A stretch of 35,044 nucleotides of DNA from an uncultured Emergencia sp. (GTDB lineage: Bacteria > Bacillota > Clostridia > Peptostreptococcales > Anaerovoracaceae), in contig CALLDR010000135.1 in NCBI GenBank assembly GCA_937997955.1, positions 1 to 35,044 on the forward strand, in the 5' to 3' direction. Under the pieces are notes generated by a model that saw only the letters and a list, made by a program, of their open reading frames with translations, was not told where the DNA came from and did not search any database. Positions 1 through 8,341 of this stretch are shown here, piece after piece; within the stretch, counting starts at the first letter, position 1, and every line of letters begins with the position of its first letter. The position numbers were made by a program, and so were the translations under genes.

Positions 1-29
1 GATTCTAATATGCGAATTTCAAATAACAC
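1..29 (-). CDS. Possible start of a downstream gene (perhaps the sensor kinase partner), cut by the window edge
   Basis: A GTG codon (positions 29-27, minus strand) overlaps the TAG stop of the LytTR regulator as TAGTG, a common translational-coupling arrangement. The nine visible codons (MLFEIRILE) stay open to the window edge. The G-rich run just upstream could act as a ribosome site. LytTR regulators are often followed by a histidine kinase, so a kinase is a guess from context only; nothing in nine residues identifies the product. Confidence 0.3.
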
Positions 30-754
30 TAATACCACCCCCCCCCGCGAATTTTTTTGATCAAAAACTCGGAGTAAGCTTGTTTGACCGCGGAATATTT
101 TCGACGGCTGATGGGAACAAAATCACCGTTGCTCATGATGAAATAGGTTGACTCCAGACGCGATACACAGGCCAGGTTTGCGATCATGCCTTTCGTACAG
201 ATTACGAAGCCGCCGCAGGGCAGAAGGCTCTGCTCGATCTCTTTTTGCGCGCAGCGTATTTTCAGCGGATCTCCTGCCGGGCGGTGAATGGTCACGTAGT
301 GGCCGGAAAAGGAGGTATAGATGATGGACTGCGCTGGGATTTCCTGCCCGTTGGGCAGTGTGACAGCGGCGTTTTTGTCAGAGGCAGGAATCTGTAATCT
401 GGCCATGGCGCGGACAAGGTCCTCTTTTGCGTAGGGCTTGAGCAGGTAGTAGTCCGCGCGGACAGCGTAGCTTTCGCTGGCAAAATCGTTGCTGGTAGAA
501 ACGAGAACCAGCCGGAGCTGTGTGTCCGTCCTGCGAATCCGCTCCGCTGTCTCGATGCCGTTCATGACGTCCATGTAAATATCCAGAAAGACCAGATCGT
601 ACTTGTCCTTTTTAAAATGGGCAAGAAAGTCGCGGCCGCTTTCATATTCTTCTACACAGCAGGCGTCCGATCCCTCGCCAGCGAAGACGGCGTTTATCAT
701 TGAGGACAGATATTCTCTGTCCGATTTTTGGTCATCTATAACAGCAATTCTCAT
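29..754 (-). CDS. LytTR-family response regulator (AgrA/VirR-like)
   Basis: This is a two-component response regulator of 241 aa. Residues 1-120 form a receiver domain with the acidic pair at D8-D9, the likely phospho-acceptor D58 (LVFLDIYM) and the conserved lysine K106 (LLKPY). Residues about 130-235 match a LytTR DNA-binding domain (SIIYTSFSGHYVTIH, then FVPISRRKY). The start at 754 is chosen because MRIAVIDD is the canonical receiver N-terminus; the frame is open for 62 more codons upstream, but that part has no domain. An AAGGAG lies upstream, though 18 nt is a long spacing. The gene diverges from the secreted BIG protein, and LytTR-like repeats sit between them. Its last codons run through nine consecutive Gs. 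LytTR regulators usually control quorum sensing, bacteriocins or surface proteins. The cognate kinase would lie outside the window. Confidence 0.93.
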   Translation of the reverse strand: MRIAVIDDQKSDREYLSSMINAVFAGEGSDACCVEEYESGRDFLAHFKKDKYDLVFLDIYMDVMNGIETAERIRRTDTQLRLVLVSTSNDFASESYAVRADYYLLKPYAKEDLVRAMARLQIPASDKNAAVTLPNGQEIPAQSIIYTSFSGHYVTIHRPAGDPLKIRCAQKEIEQSLLPCGGFVICTKGMIANLACVSRLESTYFIMSNGDFVPISRRKYSAVKQAYSEFLIKKIRGGGWY

Positions 755-818
755 AATCTGATCGTTAGTTTTCTCCTTAATATGGCGGCATACTGCAGCA
801 GGCCAAACTTTATTACCT

Positions 819-847
819 ATTATAGCAGAGATCGCGTAAAAACGAAA
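819..847 (-). promoter_or_regulatory. Candidate promoter of the LytTR regulator
   Basis: On the minus strand a perfect TATAAT (824-819) lies 17 bp from a weak TTTCGT -35 (847-842). The start codon is about 65 bp downstream. The LytTR-like repeats begin just upstream of the -35, which would allow autoregulation. Confidence 0.45.
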
Positions 848-858
848 GAAGGTTGTCG

Positions 859-923
859 GCCGTTTGGCGCCAGCTGGCGACCGTTTGAGGCCAAAAGGGA
901 CCGTTTGAGGCCAAACCGTTGCG
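859..923 (+). promoter_or_regulatory. Direct repeats resembling LytTR binding sites
   Basis: The core CCGTTTG occurs at 860, 881 and 901, with a shorter CCGTTGC at 916. The first three are 21 and 20 bp apart, about two helical turns, which is the usual geometry of paired LytTR half-sites. The 17-bp string GACCGTTTGAGGCCAAA is repeated exactly at 879-895 and 899-915. The core fits the remembered LytTR half-site consensus (C/A-GTT-N-A/G) with few mismatches. The fourth copy overlaps the -35 of the rightward promoter. Confidence 0.55.
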
Positions 924-948
924 GGAAAAATCGCGCCCATTTTATACT
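919..948 (+). promoter_or_regulatory. Candidate promoter of the secreted BIG protein
   Basis: TTGCGG (919-924) and TATACT (943-948) are separated by 18 bp. The weak -35 overlapped by a LytTR-like repeat fits an activator-dependent promoter. The start codon is 40 bp downstream, behind GGGAGG. Confidence 0.5.
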
Positions 949-988
949 GTGATTATGATAATGATTATGATCAAGCAGGGAGGATTTC

Positions 989-3178
989 ATGAAAAAACGA
1001 TTTTTAAGCATTATTTTGAGTCTGTCCATGTGTCTGATTTTACTGCCTGCAGAGGTGTGGGCGCTGGATTCCGGCAATATCCCTGGACTGGGTATAAAAC
1101 CTGATGCGAAGGCAGAATTGCAGTACGATACATATTATCTGATTGAAAATGGTTCTGCTACGACCGAAGGCGCTGATAAAGATAAATATAATTTTTATTA
1201 CGACAGCGAAACCAGGACATTGACGCTGAAGAACGCGGCCCTTACAAATGCGCTCTATGTGCCTTATGGCACCACCGTCAATCTGGTCGGCTACAATCAA
1301 ATCGGGACGGAGAGCGTCCAAAGCTCAGTTGGGATTCAGCTTAATTCCAATAAGATTGGTTCCAGCGAGGAAGGTGGTGGGACGGACACCGCGATTACGG
1401 TCACAGGTGAGGGCTCTCTGACCGTATATTGTCTCAATGAAGGTATCGTTTGCGAACAGGGCGACATTGTTATCGACGGCGGTACGATCAAGATTACCAA
1501 AAAGCAGTCTGCATCGATTTACGCGGTAGAAGGCGGTATCACGATCGATGGCGATGCTGTTGTGAACGTGACCTCCGAGAAGGACAGTGGAATATCCTGT
1601 AAGAAAGATCTGAACATCGGCGGCAGCTCAAAGGTAACGGTGGGCGGAGATAAAATACAAATTGCACTTAGCTCCGACAATAAAATTATCATTTCCGGTC
1701 AGGCGGTTGTAAATGCTGCCTCTTCAAATATGGCAATCACTGGCTTTTATGGAATTGAGGTTCTTGACAGCGCAAAAGTCACGGCAACAAGTAGTTCGGC
1801 AGCGCTCAATTCTCATCAGGGTGCTATTGTCATAAAGGGCACTGTAGACGCAAAATCGACCGAGATCGGAAGGGCCGCTGTCGCCGTAGGACAAGATGCA
1901 GCGTCGACGGGTTCAGTGACAGTCACAGGCTCCCTTACCGCTTCTGGCTATGTCGGAATTGGCATTACCGGTACGGGCGGTATTATCGTCGACGGCGGCA
2001 GCGTTACCGCAGATGCTACACTTGTTGGTATTTACCCTACGGGTGGTGGAAAAATAGAAATCAAGAACCAGGCGGAGGTGTCCGCAACGGCCTCTTCTGG
2101 ATACGGTATCTTTTCAAAGGGAGGTACGGTGAGCATCAGCAACAGCACCGTGGAGGCAGATACAGAGAGCGAATCCTACGGGGCATTTGGTAATGTACCG
2201 ACCTTAACCTACGACGACAGCTACAAAGTATATGCCGGGTCTTCTAAGGATGATGCGGTGTTAATCGCCCATGACGCTTTGACCAAGGAGACATACAAGA
2301 GCAAATATATAAGGATCGAACCGGTGCCAGCGTCCGAAAGGACTGTTACCGGCATCGAAGTAGAAGCCCAGCCTAACAAGTTGGTTTATACTGCCGGTGA
2401 AGCCCTGGATCTAACCGGTCTGACGATTAAGGTGACCTACAGCGACGGCAGCGCGGAAACCCTGCCTGCTTCTGATTCGGCTTTGACAGGGCTGACCTCA
2501 GATCCTGCCATCGGCACAGCGCTTACAGTGTCTGAACACAACGGAAAGCCTGTAACCGTCACCTACGGTGGACAGACCTGCACTACCGGTGAGCTGACGG
2601 TCAAATCCGCGGCGAGCCCAACGCGGCCGGCGATCCCAACCGTCCAGAAGCCGACCATCGATGCCTCTGAAGGCGCGGAGGTTACGCTGAACAGCGGGGG
2701 AACCGATGCGGTCATCCATGTGGCAGATGGCTATGAGCTGGTCGATGTTACCGTCAACGGCGTATCAAAGGGCGCCGTCACCGCTTTGTCCGGGCTGAAG
2801 ACGGGAGATCTTGTGGTCGTCGTCACCCAGAAGCAGGCTGACCCTGATGAGGCTTTGATCGAGGCGGTGAAGAATAGCAGCCTGGCGGCGCGCAGCATGT
2901 ACGCAAAGGCGCCGAGCGGCAAACCGTCCATCAAGGTTTACTGGTTTAACCGGGACGGCAGCAAGCTGGACTTCGACGGATACGAAGTATATCGTTCGGT
3001 GAAACGATACAGCGGGTATGGAACCAAACCGATTTTCGAGACCACAAAGGCCCGGTACTACAACACGGCCATCGAAAAAGGAACCCGGTATTATTACAAG
3101 GTCCGCGGCTATAAGCTCATCGATGGGGAAAAGGTCTACACACCCTATTCCCTGAAAGCCTGGAGACTTGTAAAGTAG
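989..3178 (+). CDS. Secreted beta-repeat protein with bacterial Ig-like (BIG_3-type) and fibronectin-like C-terminal domains
   Basis: A 729-aa exported protein. Residues 1-25 are a signal peptide (MKKRF, hydrophobic core, cut near VWA). Residues about 45-420 carry irregular Gly/Val/Thr repeats of the type found in right-handed beta-helix or carbohydrate-binding surface proteins (for example ITVTGEGSLTV, GGTIKITKK, GGTVSISNSTV). Residues about 450-540 look like a BIG_3 Ig-like domain (LDLTGLTIKVTYSDGS, VTVTYGG). About 545-620 is a second beta module. Residues 631-729 resemble the fibronectin-III-like ending of many clostridial surface proteins (YEVYRSV, YYYKVRGYK). No sortase motif or SLH domain is seen, so it is probably released or loosely wall-bound. 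GGGAGG precedes the ATG. It is probably the direct target of the divergent LytTR regulator and is closed by a strong terminator. Its ligand is unknown. Confidence 0.85.
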   Translation: MKKRFLSIILSLSMCLILLPAEVWALDSGNIPGLGIKPDAKAELQYDTYYLIENGSATTEGADKDKYNFYYDSETRTLTLKNAALTNALYVPYGTTVNLVGYNQIGTESVQSSVGIQLNSNKIGSSEEGGGTDTAITVTGEGSLTVYCLNEGIVCEQGDIVIDGGTIKITKKQSASIYAVEGGITIDGDAVVNVTSEKDSGISCKKDLNIGGSSKVTVGGDKIQIALSSDNKIIISGQAVVNAASSNMAITGFYGIEVLDSAKVTATSSSAALNSHQGAIVIKGTVDAKSTEIGRAAVAVGQDAASTGSVTVTGSLTASGYVGIGITGTGGIIVDGGSVTADATLVGIYPTGGGKIEIKNQAEVSATASSGYGIFSKGGTVSISNSTVEADTESESYGAFGNVPTLTYDDSYKVYAGSSKDDAVLIAHDALTKETYKSKYIRIEPVPASERTVTGIEVEAQPNKLVYTAGEALDLTGLTIKVTYSDGSAETLPASDSALTGLTSDPAIGTALTVSEHNGKPVTVTYGGQTCTTGELTVKSAASPTRPAIPTVQKPTIDASEGAEVTLNSGGTDAVIHVADGYELVDVTVNGVSKGAVTALSGLKTGDLVVVVTQKQADPDEALIEAVKNSSLAARSMYAKAPSGKPSIKVYWFNRDGSKLDFDGYEVYRSVKRYSGYGTKPIFETTKARYYNTAIEKGTRYYYKVRGYKLIDGEKVYTPYSLKAWRLVK

Positions 3179-3210
3179 CGGGAGAGGATTTTATTTCAGA
3201 TAGAAGCAGG

Positions 3211-3255
3211 AGTTCTGCAGAGCGAGGCGAATTTGCCTTGCCTGCAGAACTTTTG
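3211..3255 (+). terminator. Rho-independent terminator after the secreted BIG protein
   Basis: Arms AGTTCTGCAG (3211-3220) and CTGCAGAACT (3242-3251) pair perfectly. An inner stem GCGAGGC/GCCTTGC has one G-U pair. Four Ts follow (3251-3254). Confidence 0.8.
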
Positions 3256-3406
3256 TATTTGGAGCGGCTTCTCATAAGTACGCTTTTCCTCAGGCCGGCC
3301 GCTTCCGGCGTTTCAGATGCCGCCAGACTGGCTGTCGTCATCTTGTGGGATCTGCTTGCCGCGAAAAAAAGGGCGCGGGGAGCAAACCTATGGAGGCAGG
3401 AATCTG

Positions 3407-4039
3407 ATGGCAGAGTTTTTAGGTGCATTGGAGCGGACGGTATGGTATACTAAAGAAAAGATATTCCATAAATCATATCGAGAACCGGAACCAGTTGAGG
3501 TTCGCGTGTATGTTGACAGCATACAAATAATCAACTATCCGGGACTTTCCAGATGGATAGATCTGGACAAGTTTGTGAAGGGTAAATCAAAGGCTCGGAA
3601 ATATCGGAATCGGCGGATTGGAGAGTTTTTCAAAGAAATAGAATTGGCTGAAAAACAGGGAACAGGAATTCCTAAAATTTTGCGCGAATTGAAGAAAAAT
3701 GGTTCTCCCAATCCGGAATTTGAAATGGATGAGGACAGAACTTATCTGGTCACAATCTTTCATATAAGAGATGGATTTGAAGTGAGCGATAAAGTGAGCG
3801 ATAAAATGAGCGATAAAATGAGCGATAAAATGAACGATAAAGAGAAATCATTTTATTTGAAGCTGCTGAAAACATATGAAAACACTGAATTTGTAACAAC
3901 AAAGATGATGATAGACGCGTCTGGAATGGCTGAATCGACAACCAGGAGATATCTGACAAAGCTTTGTGAGCTGGGAATTGTGAAGGCAGACGGAAAGAAT
4001 AAAGGGAAAAAGTATTATTTGAATCGTGAAAAGAAGTAG
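3407..4039 (+). pseudogene. Truncated AlbA_2/HATPase_c_4-type transcriptional regulator (COG2865-like)
   Basis: This 210-aa ORF contains only the C-terminal half of the widespread ATP-binding regulator family that has an N-terminal AlbA_2 (Schlafen-like) domain, a GHKL-like region and a C-terminal winged helix. Residues 21-105 match the family around HKSYREPEPVEVRV, IINYPGL and AEKQGTGIPKI. Residues 127-146 are a tetrapeptide repeat (SDKV/SDKM), and 147-210 are a winged helix (TTKMMIDASG..STTRRYLTKL). The AlbA_2 half and the N-box of the ATP site are missing. Residues 1-19 look like joined upstream sequence, suggesting a deletion. An intact GGAGG lies 10 nt before the ATG at 3407, so the remnant may be translated. 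A+T-rich composition contrasts with the operon that follows. Confidence 0.7.
3782..3841 (+). repeat. 12-bp tandem repeat (five copies) inside the truncated regulator
   Basis: RTGAGCGATAAA occurs in five consecutive copies starting at 3782, the last with AAC for AGC. Because 12 is a multiple of three, gain or loss of copies keeps the frame and only changes the length of the SDKM linker before the winged helix. Confidence 0.9.
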
Positions 4040-4215
4040 CCGAGTATTCCGTACATTGGAGCGGAACCTCTTGTCTATGATTCCTATCTTTGAACCATGT
4101 CTTTGATGAAAGCAGTGATGCGGATCCTGCAGAAGGATTCACCTTTTGGAAAAAATCGTTTATAGTTGGCGGCTTTTGTGTTAAGATAGACATAAAGATA
4201 AAATGGAGGAAGTCT

Positions 4216-4512
4216 ATGATTACAAGCAAACAGAGAAGTTATCTGCGGGGTCTGGCCCAGCAGCTGGACGCCACGGTCTATATAGGAAAACAGGGGCTGA
4301 CGGACAACGTGGTCAGAGAGATCGAAACCGGGCTCAACAGCCGGGAGCTGGTCAAGGTGAAGATTCAGGAGGGCTGCGAGCTGGAGCCGAAGACTGTGGC
4401 CAACGAAATGGCGGACAGGCTGTCTGCCGAATTCGTCCAGGCCATCGGCCGCAAGTTCGTCCTCTACAGAGAATCCAAAGACAACAAGCAGATCGAGCTG
4501 CCGAGAAGATAA
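4216..4512 (+). CDS. yhbY: YhbY family ribosome-assembly RNA-binding protein (CRM domain)
   Basis: A 98-aa single CRS1-YhbY (CRM) domain protein, thought to bind pre-50S ribosomal particles. The N-terminus MITSKQRSYLRGLAQ and the motif YIGKQGLTDNVVREI are family hallmarks, and the length matches stand-alone bacterial members. The ATG at 4216 is preceded by GGAGGA at a good distance; the longer frame starting at 4090 has no matching domain. It is the first gene of a compact rightward cluster with truA 12 bp downstream, which groups two RNA/ribosome functions. Confidence 0.93.
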   Translation: MITSKQRSYLRGLAQQLDATVYIGKQGLTDNVVREIETGLNSRELVKVKIQEGCELEPKTVANEMADRLSAEFVQAIGRKFVLYRESKDNKQIELPRR

Positions 4513-4524
4513 GCGGGAGGCCAC

Positions 4525-5340
4525 ATGGAACGGAACATCCTGCTGACAATCGCATACGACGGAACCAACTTCTGCGGCTGGCAGAGGCAGCCTGCCGTCA
4601 GGACGGTGCAGGGCGTTTTAGAAGATGCCCTGTCCAAAGTCTGCCGGGTTCCCATCAGGCTCAACGGCACCAGCAGGACCGACGCCGGCGTCCATGCCCT
4701 GGGTCAAAGGGCGTCCTTCACGGGAGATTTCGGTATCCCCACAGACCGGCTGCCGCGGGCTGTCAACAACCTGCTGTCCGCAGGACAGACCTACCGGACA
4801 AAGAGCAGCGACGTGCGGGTTTTGGATGCCAGAGAGATGGACAAAGGGTTTCATGCCCGCTTTGACAGCAAGGGCAAACGGTACCGGTATATCATCAAAA
4901 ATACGCCGGAGGCGGATCTGTTCTCGCGGAACTACGCCTATCACGTGAAAGAGCCCCTCGACGTGGAGCAGATGAGGCAGGCGGCGGCTTTGATCGAGGG
5001 AACCCACGACTTTGCGTGTTTTCAGTCGTCGGGCGGAACGCCGCGGGAAACCACGGTGCGGACCGTCTGCAGTCTGCAGGTGGAGCCGAAGGCCCACGGG
5101 GAGATTTGGATCGAGATCGCCGGTGACGGCTTTCTGTATAATATGGTAAGAATTATTGCGGGGACTTTGACCGAGGTGGGCCTGGGCAGAAAAAGCCCGG
5201 CGGACATTCCTTTGATCCTTGAGGAAGGCAGGCGGCAGCTGGCGGGCCATACGGCGCCGGCGGAGGGGCTGTATCTGGTCGAAGTGTTTTACGAAGATTT
5301 AAGCGAAAGAGAGGCGGCAATATATGGAGAAATGTACTGA
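4525..5340 (+). CDS. truA: tRNA pseudouridine synthase A (TruA)
   Basis: TruA isomerises uridines 38-40 in the tRNA anticodon stem. The 271-aa length is typical. The catalytic aspartate is D53 in NGTSRTDAGVHALGQ. Other family signatures are YDGTNFCGWQRQP (residues 11-23), GTHDFACFQSSG and FLYNMVRIIAGTL. GGGAGG precedes the ATG. Its last 17 bp overlap the next gene, so the two are likely translationally coupled. Confidence 0.97.
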   Translation: MERNILLTIAYDGTNFCGWQRQPAVRTVQGVLEDALSKVCRVPIRLNGTSRTDAGVHALGQRASFTGDFGIPTDRLPRAVNNLLSAGQTYRTKSSDVRVLDAREMDKGFHARFDSKGKRYRYIIKNTPEADLFSRNYAYHVKEPLDVEQMRQAAALIEGTHDFACFQSSGGTPRETTVRTVCSLQVEPKAHGEIWIEIAGDGFLYNMVRIIAGTLTEVGLGRKSPADIPLILEEGRRQLAGHTAPAEGLYLVEVFYEDLSEREAAIYGEMY

Positions 5341-5794
5341 CAACAGGATCAGCTGGGACGAATATTTCATGGAAATGGCAGAGCTGACCGCCAGGAGATC
5401 CACCTGCCTGCGCAGGCACGTGGGCGCGGTCATCGTCAAGGACCGGCATGTGATCGCCACCGGCTACAACGGATCCCCGAGAGGCTTGAGCCACTGCGGC
5501 GACAGGGGCGGCTGCCTGAGAGAGAAGCTGCAGATTCCGTCGGGCCAGCGTCATGAGCTTTGCCGGGCGGTACACGCGGAGCAGAACGCCATCATTCAGG
5601 CGGCGACTCTGGGTCAGAGCATCGAGGGCGGAACCATCTACATCACCAACCAGCCGTGCGTGGTATGCGCCAAGATGATCGTCAACGCGGGAATCTCACG
5701 GATCGTAGTCAGGGACGGCTATCCTGACGAGCTGGCCCGAGAGATTCTAGATGAAGCAGGACTGAGAGTGGTCATGCTGGAAAGGCAAGGCTAA
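5324..5794 (+). CDS. comEB: Deoxycytidylate (dCMP) deaminase, ComEB-like
   Basis: A 156-aa zinc-dependent deaminase converting dCMP to dUMP for thymidylate synthesis. Zinc and catalytic residues are visible as H84 and E86 in HAEQNAI and C112/C115 in PCVVCAK. The insert with C58 and C64 (HCGDRGGC) is typical of dCMP rather than cytidine deaminases. It starts inside the truA 3' end. The following lipid-carrier transferase is in the same transcript. Confidence 0.93.
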   Translation: MEKCTDNRISWDEYFMEMAELTARRSTCLRRHVGAVIVKDRHVIATGYNGSPRGLSHCGDRGGCLREKLQIPSGQRHELCRAVHAEQNAIIQAATLGQSIEGGTIYITNQPCVVCAKMIVNAGISRIVVRDGYPDELAREILDEAGLRVVMLERQG

Positions 5795-5803
5795 AGAGAG
5801 CGT

Positions 5804-6940
5804 ATGGAAATAACGAGACTGATTCTACTGGCCGCCTTCGGCGTGGCGTTTCTGCTGTCCCTGGCCTTTACGCCGGTCGCCATCAGGCTGGCGCCGAAGA
5901 TCGGCGCCATGGACATTCCCAAGGACGCCCGGCGGATGCATACCAAGGCCATGCCAAGGTTCGGCGGCATGGCGATCTTTATCGGAACGATGGTTTCGCT
6001 GATCATTTTCGCGGGACAGAACGAGAAGATTCTGCCGGTGCTCATCGGCGGAACCCTGATCTATATCCTCGGCGTGGTGGACGATTTGAAAAACCTGCCT
6101 GCTAAGGTGAAGTTCGGCGCCCAGCTGCTGGTCGCGGTCCTGATGTACGTCATGGGTCTGCGGATCAAGTTTATCACCGACTACTTCGGGGAAGGCGTGC
6201 TCCACTTCGGCGCGGCGGTCTGCTTCATCGTGACCATTCTGTGGATCGTGGGCATTACCAATACCATCAATTTAATCGACGGCCTGGACGGCCTGGCGGC
6301 GGGTATCGCGGCCGTTTCCTCCCTGTCCATCGCCTACGTGGCGTACATTCACGGGGACCAGTACGGCATGATGATCGTATGCCTGGCCATGGTGGCCCTC
6401 GCCGGCAGCTGCATAGGATTTCTGCCATTTAACTTCTATCCGGCAAAGATCTTTATGGGCGACGGCGGCTCCCTGTTTCTGGGCTTTATGATCGCGACCC
6501 TGTCGGTGGTGGGACCGCTGAAGCGGTCTACGATCATCGCGGTGGTGGTGCCTGTGCTGGTGCTGGGAATCCCCATCTTTGATACGTTTTTCGCGATCCT
6601 GCGCAGGGTGGTCAACCGTCGGCCTATCATGGAGGCGGACAAAGGCCATCTCCATCACAGGCTCATGGCCCTGGGCTACGGCCAGCGGCGGGCTGTTTTG
6701 ATGCTGTACGGGATCAGCGCGATCATGGGTATGGCGGCGGTCCTGGTCAGCCGGGAGCTGTACAAGGATTCCCTGGTGCTGGTGGGCATCGCGGCCATCT
6801 ATCTGTACGTGTTCCTCACCGACCCGAACCACAAGATGCCGCAGATCAAAGCGGTCAACATCGCCAAGGAGGAGCGCAAGGAAGAGAGAAACGAAGGAAA
6901 AAAGGAATCGCTGAAGGGGGAGGCTGAACAACAGAAGTGA
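5804..6940 (+). CDS. MraY/TagO/WecA-family undecaprenyl-phosphate sugar-1-phosphate transferase
   Basis: A 378-aa polytopic membrane enzyme that should transfer a sugar-1-phosphate (usually GlcNAc-1-P) from UDP-sugar to undecaprenyl phosphate, the first step of teichoic acid or other wall polymer synthesis. Motifs in order: DD at 93-94, NTINLIDGLDG (153-163, catalytic Asp region), FMGDGGSLFLGF (217-228), and HLHHRLM (282-288), the His-rich loop typical of WecA/TagO rather than MraY. The hydrophilic Lys/Glu tail (residues about 345-378) is extra. The TGA overlaps the GTG of the next gene. No teichoic acid genes are nearby, so the end product is not known. Confidence 0.9.
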   Translation: MEITRLILLAAFGVAFLLSLAFTPVAIRLAPKIGAMDIPKDARRMHTKAMPRFGGMAIFIGTMVSLIIFAGQNEKILPVLIGGTLIYILGVVDDLKNLPAKVKFGAQLLVAVLMYVMGLRIKFITDYFGEGVLHFGAAVCFIVTILWIVGITNTINLIDGLDGLAAGIAAVSSLSIAYVAYIHGDQYGMMIVCLAMVALAGSCIGFLPFNFYPAKIFMGDGGSLFLGFMIATLSVVGPLKRSTIIAVVVPVLVLGIPIFDTFFAILRRVVNRRPIMEADKGHLHHRLMALGYGQRRAVLMLYGISAIMGMAAVLVSRELYKDSLVLVGIAAIYLYVFLTDPNHKMPQIKAVNIAKEERKEERNEGKKESLKGEAEQQK

Positions 6941-8310
6941 GCAGAGGAACGTCAGGTACGACCTTAGATGACCGGGCGCTCTACAGGAAGCTGGCGAGGA
7001 TCGCCATACCGATCTCCATTCAGGGCGTGGTTTCGGCCACCCTGGGACTGGTGGACAACCTGATGGTGGGTTCGCTGGGAGAGGCGGAGCTGGCTTCCGT
7101 AGGCATCGCGACCCAGATCTTCTATATTTTCTATTTGATCTTATTCGGGTTTACCAGCGGAACGGCCACCTTCATGGCTCAGTTTTTCGGGGCAGGGGAT
7201 TTTCGCAATATCAGAAAGGTCTTGGGAATTTCCGTATCCGTGGCATGGTGCGCCGGGGCGGTCTTCTTTCTGGGAACCTTTTTCTTCACCGACCAGCTGC
7301 TGGGATTCTATACGAAGGACCCGGAACTGATCGGACTGGCGCGGTCCTATGTGCGGATTGGAACGGTGACCTTTTTCTGCATGGCTCTGGCCGTGCCTAT
7401 GGAAATGGCCTTCAAGTCGACCCAGCAGACCAGGATCCCCATGCTGATCAGCGCCGTGGTGTTTTTTACCAATGTAATTCTCAACTATATTCTGATCTTC
7501 GGAAAGTTGGGCGCGCCGGCCATGGGCGTGGCGGGGGCGTCGCTGGCGACGACGACGGCCAGGATCTTTGAAGTGGTCATCGCCCTGTTTTTTCTGCGTA
7601 GAAAGAGCAACTGCCTGTACGGCCCGGTGCGGGAGTACTTCGGCTGGAAGAAGGAGATGGTGGCGCGGATCATCAAGAATACGCTGCCTACCACCGCCAA
7701 CGAGCTGCTGTGGAGCCTGGGAAACACCATGTATGTGGCGGCCTTCGCCAAGCTGGGCACCACGGCCTACGCGTCCTATCAGGCGGCGGCCTCCATCAAC
7801 AATATCTTCTCCTTCGCCGGCTTCAGCGTAGGAGACGCGACGCTGATTTTGATCGGCGAGAAGCTGGGACAGGGCAAGAAGGAGGAGACCTACGAGCTGG
7901 GTAAAAAGCTTTTGAGGATAGGCGTCATCGTAGGCGTTGTCATCGGTATTCTGCTGATGCTGGCGGCCAAGCCGATGACGGGGCTGTTCAACCTGTCGCC
8001 GCAGGGCAAGGAGTACACCTTCCGGATCCTGCTGATCTACGGCGGATTTCTGGGGATCAACCTGTATAACGGCATCAACGTGACCGGCACCCTGAGAGGC
8101 GGCGGCGACACCAGGTTCGCTATGATCGCCGAGGGCGGAAGCCTGTGGCTGGTGGCGGTGCCGCTGGCCTATATCGGATCCCTGGTGCTGGGCCTGCCGA
8201 TTTACATGGCGGTGTTCATGCTCAAATGTGAGGAGATCACAAAGGCCATGATCATGACCTGGAGATTCCGGTCAAAGAAGTGGATCAACAACATGATAAC
8301 GGGGCTGTAA
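6937..8310 (+). CDS. MATE family multidrug/cation antiporter
   Basis: A 457-aa inner-membrane exporter with about 12 membrane segments in two MatE halves (GLVDNLMVGSLGEAELASVG near residue 35; TLPTTANELLWSLGNTMYVAA near residue 250). MATE proteins expel drugs or metabolites using Na+ or H+ gradients; the substrate here is unknown. It starts with GTG at 6937, overlapping the previous TGA by 4 bp (GTGA), with GGGGGAGG about 13 nt upstream. It is probably cotranscribed with the TagO-like gene, so a role in moving a lipid-linked or wall intermediate is conceivable but unproven. Confidence 0.92.
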   Translation: MSRGTSGTTLDDRALYRKLARIAIPISIQGVVSATLGLVDNLMVGSLGEAELASVGIATQIFYIFYLILFGFTSGTATFMAQFFGAGDFRNIRKVLGISVSVAWCAGAVFFLGTFFFTDQLLGFYTKDPELIGLARSYVRIGTVTFFCMALAVPMEMAFKSTQQTRIPMLISAVVFFTNVILNYILIFGKLGAPAMGVAGASLATTTARIFEVVIALFFLRRKSNCLYGPVREYFGWKKEMVARIIKNTLPTTANELLWSLGNTMYVAAFAKLGTTAYASYQAAASINNIFSFAGFSVGDATLILIGEKLGQGKKEETYELGKKLLRIGVIVGVVIGILLMLAAKPMTGLFNLSPQGKEYTFRILLIYGGFLGINLYNGINVTGTLRGGGDTRFAMIAEGGSLWLVAVPLAYIGSLVLGLPIYMAVFMLKCEEITKAMIMTWRFRSKKWINNMITGL

Positions 8311-8341
8311 CAGACGCTGCGGGTCCCGAAAGGTAAAGAGT

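Noticed and set aside
3238..3453. 71-codon frame starting inside the terminator
   Set aside because: Begins in the terminator stem, has no ribosome site and no domain; overlaps the better supported start at 3407.
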